Part shown: in pieces, positions 35,663-45,068 of the stretch
Position numbering within the stretch: position 1 is the first letter of the stretch
How the letters are laid out: each line of letters begins with the position of its first letter
Source of the DNA: Lentilactobacillus buchneri
GTDB lineage: Bacteria > Bacillota > Bacilli > Lactobacillales > Lactobacillaceae
Length of the DNA stretch: 64,000 nucleotides
Direction of reading: 5' to 3'
Assembly (NCBI RefSeq): GCF_018314255.1
Contig: NZ_CP073066.1
Location: 1,364,001-1,428,000 of the forward strand
Position numbers and translations under genes: made by a program
Notes under the pieces: generated by a model
What the model saw: the letters and a program-made list of their open reading frames with translations, nothing else
What the model was told of the DNA's origin: nothing
The model's database searches: none

Positions 35663-35702
35663 TTGTGTATAAATACCCAATCCAAATGATTCTGTAACAT
35701 TC

Positions 35703-35731
35703 TTGACATATTTACTTGAAACGTGTACTCT
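35703..35731 (+). promoter_or_regulatory. Promoter of the sedolisin gene
   Basis: TTGACA (35703-35708) and TACTCT (35726-35731) are 17 bp apart. This places a leader of about 135 nt before the ATG at 35874. Confidence 0.65.
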
Positions 35732-35754
35732 CGCAATAGTTGGAGATGTTTTTC

Positions 35755-35779
35755 GGCGCCTCGCAGATTGCGCCTTTTT
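35755..35779 (+). promoter_or_regulatory. Terminator-like hairpin in the sedolisin leader (possible attenuator)
   Basis: GGCGC (35755-35759) pairs with GCGCC (35770-35774) and is directly followed by five T. It lies between the promoter and the start codon. Confidence 0.45.
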
Positions 35780-35873
35780 ACATATATTATGCAGTCCTGA
35801 TGATTGGGGGATTATTCAGAACCGGTGTACTTCGACCACTATCATATTGAAAGTTAGAAAGAGGTTGGGAAGA

Positions 35874-37763
35874 ATGAAGACAATCAATCATTGGCTGGTC
35901 GGTTTGGCCAGTTTAGCATTATTTGTGTCCGCAGCACCAATGACTCAAGCAGCTTCACAGAAGAAAGCGGCTGGGAAAGATCCTTATGGGATTCAGAAGA
36001 TCCTTAAGAAACTCATGGCCAAGAAGACCATGTCCCCTAACAAGCAAGTCCAGTTGGACATTGTTTTGAAGCCCCAGAATGAAGATCAGATTACCAATCA
36101 GATATACGCCGTCAACACACCGGGTAATCCTGACTTCAAGAATTTCTATACGCCGCAGCACTTCCGTGACCAATTTGGTCAGCCAGCAAGTGTGACCGGT
36201 CAATTTAAGCCGTTTTTGAGCAAATATCATCTCAAATCAAGCACCTTTTCAAATGGACTGATCATCAAGGTCACTGGCAAGGCCAAGGATGTCAACAAGG
36301 CGTTCTCAACTAACCTGAAGACGGCGACCTACCACTCCAATCCGGTTCAATTCTCGTCCAAAAAGCCAGTGATGCCTGCCAACTTGGCCGACAAGGTGCT
36401 GACGGTCTTGGGGGTTACCACCTTCAATCAGGGCGGCAGCGGCCTGGTTTCCAGCAAAGCCAAGAGCAAGACACCCAAGGGTAAGATGAACCCGAAGGAT
36501 TCTCCAAGCAAATTTGTCAATCACTACAATCTAAAACCACTGTATGACAAGGGCTATCAAGGCCAAGGTCAAACTGTTGGGATCATTACTTTTGCCGGCT
36601 TTAAGAAGAGTGACGCTGAAACCTTCTGGAAGGGTGAGGGGCTTGACGTGAAACCAAATCGCTTGAGCGTCAAGAAGATTGCTTCACCCGTCTACAGCTC
36701 AACTGGTCCTACTGGTCAGCTTGAAACCACCTTGGATGTTGAACAATCGGGTGCGATTGCACCACAAGCCAACGTCCGCGTCTACCAAGCCAACTGGAGT
36801 GACGTCGGGTTGACCAATGCCTACGCAACGGCATTCGATGAGAATAAGGCCAGCTCACTTTCAATGAGTTGGGGCTTAAATGAATACGTGACCCACTACT
36901 TGAATCAGAAGAAACTGCTGACACCGGTATATGGTCAGGCAATGAGCTTGTTGATGGCTCAGGGGGCTCTCCAAGGCATTTCAACCTTCGTTGCTTCTGG
37001 TGATACCGGAGCTTACGGGATGGGCGTTGGCGGCACGTTTGGCCCAATCAACATTCCTAATTACAGCACTTACGCTGATTTTCCATCAGACAATCCATGG
37101 GTTACTTCGACTGGCGGTACCACGCTGCCGTTTACTAAGAATCTTGGCGGTGGTGTGAAGATTTCCGTCGATAAGGAACGGGCCTGGGGTGCCGATTATA
37201 TGTACAAGGCATACGCTAAGCACCGAAAGTTATTCCAAACCAACTTGAGTGCACTGCAAATGTTATATAGCGCTGGCGGCGGTGGCATCAGTAAGCTGTA
37301 TGATACCCCAGCCTACCAGCAGGGTGTTTCCGGGGTTAATACCTTTAACGCGCGTCAATACCTTTCGAATTTGATGCAGCCGAGTCCCAACCCGGTTCTG
37401 GTCAGCGGCACCCAATATGGCCGGAACTATCCTGATGTCTCAGCTGATGCCGACGTCTTCACTGGTTACCAGATCTACACCAAGGCAACTGGTTGGAAGA
37501 CGGTGGGTGGTACCAGTGCTGTTGCACCCCAATTTAACGGTGTGACTGCGGTTATTAACAGTGGTAAGGGAACTCGAATGGGCTTCTGGAATCCACAAAT
37601 TTACGCACTGGCACAAGATCCGGAGAAGACACCATTTACGGTGCTGGATAGTGATTCGAACAACTCGAACCTGTACTATGTCGGCCAACCTGGCAAATTG
37701 TATAACCAGGCGACTGGGCTTGGTACTGTGAACTTTGAGAAACTTTATGATAGTTATCAATAA
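35874..37763 (+). CDS. Secreted sedolisin-type serine peptidase (S53) with pro-domain
   Basis: Sedolisins are acid-active serine-carboxyl peptidases. The protein has 629 residues from the ATG at 35874, after GGGAAG. A signal peptide spans about 1-27 (ending TQAAS), and the activation (pro-kumamolisin) domain spans about 40-190. The catalytic domain follows with Glu284 and Asp288 (QLETTLDVEQ), the oxyanion Asp377 (SGDTG) and nucleophile Ser548 (GGTSAVAPQF). The tetrad is intact. It would cut proteins outside the cell in acidified medium and could feed the Opp system encoded just upstream. That link is inference from location. Confidence 0.93.
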   Translation: MKTINHWLVGLASLALFVSAAPMTQAASQKKAAGKDPYGIQKILKKLMAKKTMSPNKQVQLDIVLKPQNEDQITNQIYAVNTPGNPDFKNFYTPQHFRDQFGQPASVTGQFKPFLSKYHLKSSTFSNGLIIKVTGKAKDVNKAFSTNLKTATYHSNPVQFSSKKPVMPANLADKVLTVLGVTTFNQGGSGLVSSKAKSKTPKGKMNPKDSPSKFVNHYNLKPLYDKGYQGQGQTVGIITFAGFKKSDAETFWKGEGLDVKPNRLSVKKIASPVYSSTGPTGQLETTLDVEQSGAIAPQANVRVYQANWSDVGLTNAYATAFDENKASSLSMSWGLNEYVTHYLNQKKLLTPVYGQAMSLLMAQGALQGISTFVASGDTGAYGMGVGGTFGPINIPNYSTYADFPSDNPWVTSTGGTTLPFTKNLGGGVKISVDKERAWGADYMYKAYAKHRKLFQTNLSALQMLYSAGGGGISKLYDTPAYQQGVSGVNTFNARQYLSNLMQPSPNPVLVSGTQYGRNYPDVSADADVFTGYQIYTKATGWKTVGGTSAVAPQFNGVTAVINSGKGTRMGFWNPQIYALAQDPEKTPFTVLDSDSNNSNLYYVGQPGKLYNQATGLGTVNFEKLYDSYQ

Positions 37764-37770
37764 TTAATCA

Positions 37771-37806
37771 AAAACGGAATTGCTCATTGCGAGTAATTCC
37801 GTTTTT
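37771..37806 (+). terminator. Terminator of the sedolisin gene
   Basis: AAAACGGAATT plus CTC pairs with GAG plus AATTCCGTTTT, with single-base bulges, and T's follow. Confidence 0.85.
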
Positions 37807-37872
37807 ACTTACTGACATTTAAGGTCGATCCGTGTACAGTAGAGGCAAATATGAGAGATTGGAGCGATGTTG

Positions 37873-38796
37873 ATGAGTCAAAATGTGAAACGCGGGGATG
37901 CTTGTGCATTGCCGACACAAAAGAATGACGCGGGTTTTACTAAGAAATTTTCCACTGGTGAACTGCCGGTTGAACCTAACCGTTATCACTATGTCTGGGC
38001 GAAATTCTGTCCCTGGGCCACCCCGGCAGCGATGATGATCGATTACACCGGTTTGAACAAGGTGATTTCCAAATTTGCGACCTATCCCTTGCGTCATCCT
38101 GGCATTGATGACGACTGGTTCTTTGGCAAGAACGCTGACGATGAAGATCCGATGCTCCATACCACGCGGTTGTCGCAGAATTACAAAAAGGCCGTCCCGA
38201 ACTTCTCGGCACGGCCAACGGTTCCGGCATTGATTGATTTAACTACCGGTGGCGTGGTCAATGATTCTTCACGAGATATTATGTTTGAATTGGGCGGATC
38301 TTGGAGGGGATATTTCGATCAAAATGTGCCAGACGTTTATCCAGACGATTTAAAGGCTGAAATTGACGCCATGAACACGCGCATTATTACCGACATCACG
38401 TCAATTCCGGGCAAGATTAACGACGTTGACTCGCAAGCCGAATACGACATGTTGTTCAATCAGTATTTTGATCGATTGGCGCAATTGGACCGGCGACTCG
38501 CTGACAAGCGCTTCTTAATGGGCGATCACATTACCCTGCCGGACTTTTGGCTGGTGGTCAGTTTGATTCGCTTTGATGTGGTGTTTTATTTCAAGAGCAA
38601 GCTGAATAAAAAACGGTTGGTTGATTTCCCTAATCTTTGGCGTTACGCGAAGGAATGCTACCAGATTCCGGCATTTAAGCAAAATACTGATTTCACCGCT
38701 ATTAAGCAGCACTTCTTTCAAGTGAGCGATGATCCGGTGACTTCGTTTGATCGGGTCATTCCTGGTGGACCGGATTTGAGTAAATGGGAAGATTGA
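37873..38796 (+). CDS. Glutathione S-transferase family protein, glutathionyl-hydroquinone-reductase type
   Basis: The protein has 307 residues from the ATG at 37873, which is 8 bases after GGAG. The in-frame ATG at 37867 is too close. The thioredoxin-like N-terminal domain has the CPWA motif (Cys46), the mark of the Xi-class/YqjG/ECM4 enzymes that remove glutathione from quinol conjugates. The usual Arg after CPWA is Thr-Pro here. The C-terminal helical domain includes LADKRFLMGDHITLPDFWL. Many lactobacilli import or make glutathione-like thiols, so the natural substrate is open. It converges with the Rgg gene. Confidence 0.85.
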   Translation: MSQNVKRGDACALPTQKNDAGFTKKFSTGELPVEPNRYHYVWAKFCPWATPAAMMIDYTGLNKVISKFATYPLRHPGIDDDWFFGKNADDEDPMLHTTRLSQNYKKAVPNFSARPTVPALIDLTTGGVVNDSSRDIMFELGGSWRGYFDQNVPDVYPDDLKAEIDAMNTRIITDITSIPGKINDVDSQAEYDMLFNQYFDRLAQLDRRLADKRFLMGDHITLPDFWLVVSLIRFDVVFYFKSKLNKKRLVDFPNLWRYAKECYQIPAFKQNTDFTAIKQHFFQVSDDPVTSFDRVIPGGPDLSKWED

Positions 38797-38803
38797 TTTT
38801 GAT

Positions 38804-39796
38804 TCAAAACAGAAAGATCATCGACTTCTCCGGATCACGCTGATTGCGTTTAATCTGTGGAATGATTTTGCTAATCAGGTCGGCTGGTTGGCGCAGATTT
38901 AATAGCTTGAACATGGCAGCGACATCGGTCATCATTTCCTCACCGACACTGCCGTTTGAGTCGATGTAATCGTACCAGCCCCGGTAAAACCGCAGCATGA
39001 TCGCAAAGTTGCTATCGGCATCCTCCTCAAGTAATTTGGCAATTGAGTCCAGGGCTTCCTTTGCCCAAGCCATTTGGCGGAAATTAATGTAGGTTGAAAA
39101 TAGGCCAAAGAGCAGTTCGAATCTCATTTGCGGCATCATCGGGAAGGTTTCTGTACTGGTGGTTCGCTTGATGGCGATTTTACTCAACCGATGGACGGTT
39201 TGAAGCGGCATGGCAAAGTGGCTGATACTAAAGAGCAAAATCTCAAACGTACTCCAATTGTCAATGTTATAGAGGTAAGTCACGATGGGCCGGCTCAGTT
39301 GGCGCAGCTTGGCAAAGGCGGTCTTCGGATCCCCTGCTGGTGAGGCGTCGTTTTGAATTAAGACTTGCTGAATTTGGTAGAGAATCGCCAAGTAGTGTTG
39401 CCAATTCAGGTTACCGGCATCCTCAAGCTGGTGGATTTTAGCGTCGTATTGTTCGATCGACCGGGGCAACGTCGCTGAAGTCTCTGAATCGCCCGTCAGA
39501 CTGTTGAGTAACGTGACCATCGGCGTCATGAACGGCGCTGTCAGATAAATTGGATGGTGCGACATGAACGTCGACTTGATTGGCTGGATGGTGTCGCGTC
39601 CTTGAAGATAGAGGAACTCCTCGACTGAAAAATTAATTTTGCCCAGCAGATGAATCATTCGATTGAAGCTAATCTGTGAGCCACCCTTTTCAAATTTACT
39701 AATAAATGAAACGCTGTTTTCACTGTCAGCTACCTGCTGAAGTGTTAAATGGCGTTCTTTTCGTAACTGACGATATAAACATCCCGGTTCTTGCAT
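38804..39796 (-). CDS. Rgg/GadR/MutR-family transcriptional regulator
   Basis: The protein has 330 residues. An XRE helix-turn-helix covers about 8-62 (LRKERHLTLQQVAD, SFISKFEKGGS), and a long all-helical TPR-like domain follows, as in Rgg regulators, which often sense short peptides. It is divergent from an MFS gene 98 bases away, the probable target. No short hydrophobic peptide gene was seen beside it. AATTCTCA occurs twice in the shared intergenic region, perhaps as binding half-sites. Confidence 0.85.
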   Translation of the reverse strand: MQEPGCLYRQLRKERHLTLQQVADSENSVSFISKFEKGGSQISFNRMIHLLGKINFSVEEFLYLQGRDTIQPIKSTFMSHHPIYLTAPFMTPMVTLLNSLTGDSETSATLPRSIEQYDAKIHQLEDAGNLNWQHYLAILYQIQQVLIQNDASPAGDPKTAFAKLRQLSRPIVTYLYNIDNWSTFEILLFSISHFAMPLQTVHRLSKIAIKRTTSTETFPMMPQMRFELLFGLFSTYINFRQMAWAKEALDSIAKLLEEDADSNFAIMLRFYRGWYDYIDSNGSVGEEMMTDVAAMFKLLNLRQPADLISKIIPQIKRNQRDPEKSMIFLF

Positions 39797-39894
39797 CTGA
39801 TCACCCCAAATTAATTCTCATATAGTGGAATTTTAATACTCTAAGTGTAATTCTCAGATAATGTATAAGCAAGCATTGAGAGAGAAGGGATCAC

Positions 39895-41166
39895 ATGCAC
39901 TCATATTTTAGAAGTAAAGGCTACCGGGCATTGATGAACGCTGCCATTTTCAACGGGATTGGCAATAGCCTGTTCAATATTGTGTTTATCATTTATGCTG
40001 TCAGCTTGTCATTCAAAACGGCCGCCGTCAGTATTGCCTCATTCATAACCTACATACCAGAGATGATTAACGTGGTCCTTGGCTATTATGCCGATAATAC
40101 CCATCATAAGTACGAGTGGATGGTCCTTGCCCGAGTCAGCCAGTTTACCTTGTTTATTGGGTTAGCCCTGATGATTGGCCTTCCGGGATCGACGCTGGTC
40201 TTTGGGGGCCTGTTGGCGATTAACGTGATCAGCGATTGTCTGGGAACATTTTCCGGCAGTCTTGAATTACCGTACTTCCGGTTTTTAATCCCCAACGAAG
40301 AAATGAACGATGCAATGGGATTTGAAATGGCGACAGAAACGACTTTGCAGATGGTTTTTCAAGGCGTCGGGGCCGTTGCGATTGTCTGGCTGAACCATAA
40401 CTACGGGCTGTTTGGTGCCATCAATGCGGCGACTTTCCTAATCGCGGCAATCGTGATTTGGACTCGGCGGTCAATTTTTAAGGGAATTGATCCGAAGCTC
40501 AGCGTTAATCAGCCAAAATCAGCCACGCCCAAACAATCCTTGCTGAAAAGTTTGATCGTGACTGGTCATTTCATGATGTCCAAAAAGGTGGTTGTGGTTA
40601 TTTTAGCTTTCGCATTTGTGATGAACACGATCGCCAGTGGGATGACCGGGTTGATTAATGTGTCGTTGCTGCACAACCAGGCGCTATGGCTGGGCAACTA
40701 TGGCAACAGTGTTGCCTTGGTCAGCATCAGCATGTCCTTGGGAATGATTCTTGGCGCCGTCATTCAGCATGACTTTTTGGCAAACACAACCGTTGTCAGA
40801 TTGGCAGCCTACATCAGTTGGATGCTGGTGTTGTTGGCAGCAACATTCCTAACGGGAATATCCATCATCTTGATTGCGGTGGTCTCGGTGATTACCGGCT
40901 ACCTCTTAGGTAAAATCAATCCCCGGGTCTCGGCCATGTTCATCAAACTGATTCCCGATGACCGGCTGGGCGCATCAATGGGGTTCATTAACATGGTGCT
41001 CCTGATTGGCGCACCAATTGGCAGTGGTTTTTTCCTAACCGTCGCCAACTTGGGGAGTCAAGGTGTGTTTGCCAGCTGGCTGATTTTTGGCATCTGCTCA
41101 TTTGGATTGGCCGTTGCCGCGATGGTCTGTGATCGGAAGATGGGTCGGGACTTTGTGGAAGCTTGA
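39895..41166 (+). CDS. MFS efflux-type transporter
   Basis: The protein has 423 residues and about twelve membrane segments, similar in layout to MefE/MdfA-like exporters. It has an early GNSLFNIVFI helix and the loop YADNTHHKYEW after helix 2. The ATG follows GAGAAGGGA. Together with the divergent Rgg regulator it forms a likely regulated efflux module. The substrate is unknown. It is unrelated at sequence level to the exporter at 12.4 kb, apart from family membership. Confidence 0.85.
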   Translation: MHSYFRSKGYRALMNAAIFNGIGNSLFNIVFIIYAVSLSFKTAAVSIASFITYIPEMINVVLGYYADNTHHKYEWMVLARVSQFTLFIGLALMIGLPGSTLVFGGLLAINVISDCLGTFSGSLELPYFRFLIPNEEMNDAMGFEMATETTLQMVFQGVGAVAIVWLNHNYGLFGAINAATFLIAAIVIWTRRSIFKGIDPKLSVNQPKSATPKQSLLKSLIVTGHFMMSKKVVVVILAFAFVMNTIASGMTGLINVSLLHNQALWLGNYGNSVALVSISMSLGMILGAVIQHDFLANTTVVRLAAYISWMLVLLAATFLTGISIILIAVVSVITGYLLGKINPRVSAMFIKLIPDDRLGASMGFINMVLLIGAPIGSGFFLTVANLGSQGVFASWLIFGICSFGLAVAAMVCDRKMGRDFVEA

Positions 41167-41218
41167 GGATGAGGTGTTGCAGGTAGCGATTGCCAATATT
41201 TTCGCTTCCTGCCAAGCC

Positions 41219-41266
41219 AATAGACGATATTCTTTGTGAAACCAGCAAAGAGTATCGTCTATTTAT
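41219..41266 (+). terminator. Terminator of the MFS gene
   Basis: AATAGACGATA plus TCTTTG pairs with CAAAGA plus TATCGTCTATT, with single-base bulges, and a T-rich stretch follows. Confidence 0.75.
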
Positions 41267-41450
41267 TTGTATCTGGCTACCTCACACACGACCCGAATCT
41301 CACAAGCAGATTATTACCAAAGCCCAGCTAATCGTTATATACTGCTCGTACCAGGATAAGTAAATTAGTGATTGAACGATAAGTTACCTATCCATCGTTG
41401 AACTTGTCAAGGGGGTTAACCGCAGTCGCTGCCAGAACGGAGGGATTACG

Positions 41451-41912
41451 ATGACGGACACGTTGAAGTTAGCAGATTTTTTCTTGTGTTTTTTTCTGAT
41501 TAGTTTATGGTTTGGGGATTTCTTTGCGAAGCAAAATGTTGGGAAGACCTCGACATATATTTCTGAGCTGCTGAAGAAGGACGCCAAAGGGCTCAAATTG
41601 GCATTGGCAAACGCGCCTAATTTATCAGCCGAAGCGCGGGCTTTGACCGAAAAGAAGGTCCGAGTGATTAATCGTTGGTATTTTTTGGCCAATAAGACCG
41701 GGACGATGTTGGCGATTCTAGCCCTTCAGCAAGCCCTGGTAATTTACGCCAAGCAGAATTGGGGCTTAGTGGCCATTGAAATTTCGATTCTGGTGATTTG
41801 TGGGCTGATTTTGGCCGCGGATCTTCGGGTGAATATCGTCCGCAACCAGCTGGAAAAAGTCCTCAAACCATACGAAGATCGATTATGGTTTGAATATCGG
41901 TTAAGGAGTTGA
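41451..41912 (+). CDS. Small membrane protein of unknown function
   Basis: The protein has 153 residues with hydrophobic segments at about 7-25, 72-95 and 103-122. Between the first two lies a charged cytoplasmic-type stretch of about 45 residues. The ATG is well placed after GGAGGG. No family was recognised and no operon partner is obvious. Confidence 0.7.
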   Translation: MTDTLKLADFFLCFFLISLWFGDFFAKQNVGKTSTYISELLKKDAKGLKLALANAPNLSAEARALTEKKVRVINRWYFLANKTGTMLAILALQQALVIYAKQNWGLVAIEISILVICGLILAADLRVNIVRNQLEKVLKPYEDRLWFEYRLRS

Positions 41913-42110
41913 AGATGTTGGACCAAATGGAAAAGTGGGTCAGTTGGAATTGATGATGATCAATTTCAGCTGACTTTTTGTATTCCGTGGTAACTGCCAA
42001 TTTAGTAGGATAATCAAAATAGGTCGTATCCTAGTTTGGAATTTTGCATGAAATTGAATTATCTGTTAGACTACTTCCAATTGCTTTTTTGCAAATGAAA
42101 GGACAGTTCG

Positions 42111-42578
42111 ATGAAATTTAGCAAAACTTTATCATTCCTCGCCGTTACGCTTGGAGTTGGCATCATTGCCATCGAAGCGCAGCCGGCTGCCGCCAAGACC
42201 ACGACCCACGCCGTTCCGACGACGCTGCAGGGAACTTGGTTTGGTAAGTATCACGATGACCTGTTTGGCAACGTTCCGGTTAAGTACCGGCTGACCAAAT
42301 ATTCATTCCGTCAGGGCTCATCGAAGGCATCTGAAAAAGCCGATGCCAGAACCTATTACGTTAACATCAAAAAATATCGACAAACTAAGAGCAAGTCTTA
42401 CTTGTTCAAGGTTGCCAATAAAGCGAACAGTCACGGTTACTGGAAGTTGACCTTGTTGTCACAGAATCAGCCTGTGTACTTGAAGCACGTGAAGCATAAC
42501 GGCAAGACGGCTTTGAAGATGTATTATAAATCAAGTGATACGCATAAGGCCCAGACCAGCTACTTCTATCATCAATAA
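42111..42578 (+). CDS. Small secreted protein of unknown function
   Basis: The protein has 155 residues with a clear signal peptide of about 28 residues ending PAAAK. The mature part is basic and rich in Tyr, Lys and Ser. It starts with LQGTWFGKYHD, a beta-strand pattern found in many short secreted lactobacillus proteins of unknown role. The ATG follows AAAGGA. A terminator lies just downstream. Confidence 0.75.
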   Translation: MKFSKTLSFLAVTLGVGIIAIEAQPAAAKTTTHAVPTTLQGTWFGKYHDDLFGNVPVKYRLTKYSFRQGSSKASEKADARTYYVNIKKYRQTKSKSYLFKVANKANSHGYWKLTLLSQNQPVYLKHVKHNGKTALKMYYKSSDTHKAQTSYFYHQ

Positions 42579-42589
42579 ATTGTATTTAG

Positions 42590-42630
42590 GCGTTTGACAC
42601 AAGTGATTAACTTGTGTTGGGCGCTTTTTT
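42590..42630 (+). terminator. Terminator of the small secreted protein gene
   Basis: GCGTTTGACACAAGT (42590-42604) pairs with ACTTGTGTTGGGCGC (42610-42624) with several G-U pairs, and six T follow. Confidence 0.85.
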
Positions 42631-42792
42631 GCTGGGGTAACCTCATTTGACATTAAAAAATTAAATTTGACTTTCTTTACGATTTTTGGTGAAATAAGGG
42701 TCAATAAATTGGTATGATGTACCTAGAGATATCGCTTCTCTTTTGGCGGTATGATGACACTAAATATAACTGATGATTGTGAGGAATTGCTA

Positions 42793-43056
42793 ATGAGTAA
42801 AATTTCGATACAAGGCAGTTTAGAGACTAAGCAGATTGTGGGCAGTTATTCCGACGTGGAGAAGAAAATTGTCGCAGATCTGGATTCAGCACAGGTAAAA
42901 GACGGCAAGAAGCCATTTTCAAAGATTGCTGACGAGGTTGTCATCGAACCATATAAGGATGGCGCCTATTCATATCATGCAATGTTAACAGAAGCAGCAA
43001 AAATGTACGATCTGTCACCGGATATCCAAAAGAACGCGCAGGTATCGGAAGACTAG
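42793..43056 (+). CDS. Small hypothetical protein
   Basis: The protein has 87 residues from the ATG at 42793, which has a GAGGAA site. The longer frame from 42751 lacks one. It is soluble, acidic and without a signal or motif. The central part (DSAQVKDGKKPFSKIADEVV) has no assignment that I recognise. Its stop codon TAG is the first part of the copy D hairpin. Confidence 0.65.
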   Translation: MSKISIQGSLETKQIVGSYSDVEKKIVADLDSAQVKDGKKPFSKIADEVVIEPYKDGAYSYHAMLTEAAKMYDLSPDIQKNAQVSED

Positions 43057-43173
43057 AGTGCGGATCAGCCCAGTTAGCCCCGGTGTATAAGGCGAAAAGG
43101 CGGATTGACCAGCGGGCTATGCTGGTTGATTCGGCTTTTTGCCTTATACGTTAGGGTCTGGGCTGAGTAGCAC
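43057..43173 (+). repeat. Variable-core hairpin element, copy D
   Basis: The apical stem pairs 43085-43113 with 43121-43149 (29 positions, several G-U and one mismatch, loop GGGCTAT). The basal helices are GCCC/GGGT (43077-43080 with 43154-43157), AGCCCAG/CTGGGCT (43067-43073 with 43158-43164) and GTGC/GCAC (43058-43061 with 43170-43173). The internal loop CGGT opposite GTTA is the same as in copies A and B. It starts inside the stop codon of the small gene before it. Confidence 0.8.
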
Positions 43174-43199
43174 ATTTCGCAACCAAACAAATTAAAACC

Positions 43200-43250
43200 A
43201 ACAGTGTCCAAAACAAAATTTTCCTGTTTTTGTTTTGGACACTGTTTTTA
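43200..43250. terminator. Strong bidirectional terminator
   Basis: AACAGTGTCCAAAACAAAA pairs perfectly over 19 bp with its complement around a 10-nt loop. A and T runs lie on both sides. Confidence 0.85.
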
Positions 43251-43366
43251 TTAAGACCAACAAGTTCTCAAAAAACGCAAACCAAGTTTCTGATTTGATA
43301 GCAAACTTTTGCGAAAGATATTATAATATTGGTTATGATTGAAATATAGAAAGTGTGCATGTCGCC

Positions 43367-44974
43367 ATGAACAAAAAAATTATGTCAGGATCCTTCTGGC
43401 TTTCATTTGGCAGTATCTTTTCCCGGGTTCTGGGGATCCTCTACCTGATTCCGTGGTTGTATATGATTGGGTCACCCGAGCACAAGAACGTTGCCATGGC
43501 TTTATTTAACGCCTCTTATAATCCATACGGCCTCTTTATCGCACTGGGAACAGCCGGATTTCCCTCCGCAATTGCCCGGCGGGTTGCGATTTATAACGGT
43601 CAAAATAAATTTTTGAATTCACGTCAACTTGCCAAAGTTGGCTCTTTTGTCATGCTTCTCTCCGGAGTTGTTTGTGGGGCAGTCCTTTGGGTGATTGCGC
43701 CGCTAATCGCCAAGAATAGTCCGGTGGTTTCCACTCAAAGTGCTGTGACTTCGATTCGCGTGCTGGTGCCGGCAATTGTGATTTTGCCGTCAATGAGCAG
43801 TGTCCGTGGCTGGTTCCAGGGTAACCAAGACCTCAAACCGTACGGCGTGTCTCAGCTCTGGGAACAGTTCGTGCGGATTGTCTTTATTCTGGTGTCAACG
43901 TATCTGGTGATTGACGTTTTTCACCGCAGTTATATCGAGGCGGTGTATTTAAGCGTCATGGCGGCCTTTGTTGGCGCTTTGGCCAGTTACCTTTACCTGG
44001 GGCTGTATTATCGTAAACAATCGGCGCATTACGCTGAAATGGCCAAGAAGAGCGCGCCGTTTGACTTGACTAGTATCAAGAAGATTTTCACGATGATTGC
44101 CTATGAATCGATTCCCTTTGTCATTGTTGGCTCCGGGATTACCCTCAGTCAGTTGATTGATCAGTTATTCTTCAAACAGGTTATGCAGGGCGTCCAGCAT
44201 TTTTCGGCCGAATATACCCAGTACATCTACACGCTGTTTTCTGCCAATCCAACCAAAATTACCACGGTGGTCGTTTCACTGGCATTGGCTGTGGCCGAGA
44301 CGACCCTGCCGCTGCTGGCAAACAGTCAGGCCTCCAAGAAAGGTGACGTCGGAGATTTGATCTTTCAAAATGTGAACATGCTGATGTTTGTCCTGCTGCC
44401 GATCGTGACCATTCTGTGTGGGCTGTCGTATGAAACTAATGGGATCTTCTTCTCATTCAGCCTGCTTGGCGGGAAATATCTGGCAGCCAATATTCTCCAA
44501 AGTTTAATGTTGGGACTGGCCATTAATGGCCTAACCCTACTTCAAGCGCTGCACTACAGTAAGAAGGCCATGTATTATCTGGTTGTCGGACTGGTTGCCA
44601 AATTGCTGTTCCAAATTCCATTGGTCATTTTGCTTCAAGGATTTGGAGCGATCATTTCCACCGCCATCGGTTTTGGCTTCATTTGTCTGTTAAGTTATGG
44701 CGAAATTATGTATGAGTTCCATGTCCCATTTGGACGATTGAAGGTCAGTGTCCTGGTTAACCTGCTGTTCTTTGTGATTGTGATGGCACTGACTTGGGGA
44801 ACTCATCAATTGATCATGCCAAGCCGTTTGATTCCGGCATTCCTTTACTGCGTCGTCTTTGGTCTGGTGGCTCTTGCGATTTATATTTTTATGGCGAATC
44901 GGACGGGCCTATCGGAGACGATGTTTGATCATAAGCTTGGTTATAAGTATTTTAGGTATAAGCATTTTCAATAG
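43367..44974 (+). CDS. Polysaccharide/lipid-linked oligosaccharide flippase (MATE/MVF superfamily)
   Basis: The protein has 535 residues from the ATG at 43367. A GTG at 43355 is the longer option, and neither has a strong ribosome binding site. It shows about fourteen hydrophobic segments. The N-terminal SGSFWLSFGSIFSRVLGILY helix and the ARRVAIYNGQ loop are typical of SpoVB/Wzx-like polysaccharide biosynthesis proteins, and MurJ-type function is possible. It would move lipid-linked sugar precursors across the membrane. No glycosyltransferase operon surrounds it. Confidence 0.85.
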   Translation: MNKKIMSGSFWLSFGSIFSRVLGILYLIPWLYMIGSPEHKNVAMALFNASYNPYGLFIALGTAGFPSAIARRVAIYNGQNKFLNSRQLAKVGSFVMLLSGVVCGAVLWVIAPLIAKNSPVVSTQSAVTSIRVLVPAIVILPSMSSVRGWFQGNQDLKPYGVSQLWEQFVRIVFILVSTYLVIDVFHRSYIEAVYLSVMAAFVGALASYLYLGLYYRKQSAHYAEMAKKSAPFDLTSIKKIFTMIAYESIPFVIVGSGITLSQLIDQLFFKQVMQGVQHFSAEYTQYIYTLFSANPTKITTVVVSLALAVAETTLPLLANSQASKKGDVGDLIFQNVNMLMFVLLPIVTILCGLSYETNGIFFSFSLLGGKYLAANILQSLMLGLAINGLTLLQALHYSKKAMYYLVVGLVAKLLFQIPLVILLQGFGAIISTAIGFGFICLLSYGEIMYEFHVPFGRLKVSVLVNLLFFVIVMALTWGTHQLIMPSRLIPAFLYCVVFGLVALAIYIFMANRTGLSETMFDHKLGYKYFRYKHFQ

Positions 44975-45035
44975 AGAGTGGTTTACTTTTCTTCGTATCT
45001 AAAGGGTGAGGAGAAGGCAGAATAAGATTGGTAAT

Positions 45036-45062
45036 ATTCAAATTTGGAATATTCTGTTATAA
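45036..45062 (+). promoter_or_regulatory. Promoter -10 with an upstream palindrome for the GNAT/XRE pair
   Basis: TATAAT at 45057-45062 is only six bases before the ATG at 45069, and no ribosome binding site lies between, so the mRNA would be nearly leaderless. AATATTC and GAATATT form a perfect 7-bp inverted repeat directly upstream (about 45036-45056), in the -35 region. Confidence 0.55.
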
Positions 45063-45068
45063 TTGAAA

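Noticed and set aside
35703..35873. 57-codon N-terminal extension of the sedolisin
   Set aside because: It overlaps the promoter and leader and has no signal-like start. The ATG at 35874 has a ribosome binding site and a proper signal peptide.
41384..41692. 102-codon minus-strand frame opposite the small membrane protein
   Set aside because: The plus-strand gene has a good ribosome binding site and membrane-protein composition. The opposite frame is a shadow.
44972..45000. TAGAGAGTGG after the flippase stop, similar to the start of the hairpin family
   Set aside because: No inverted repeat follows.
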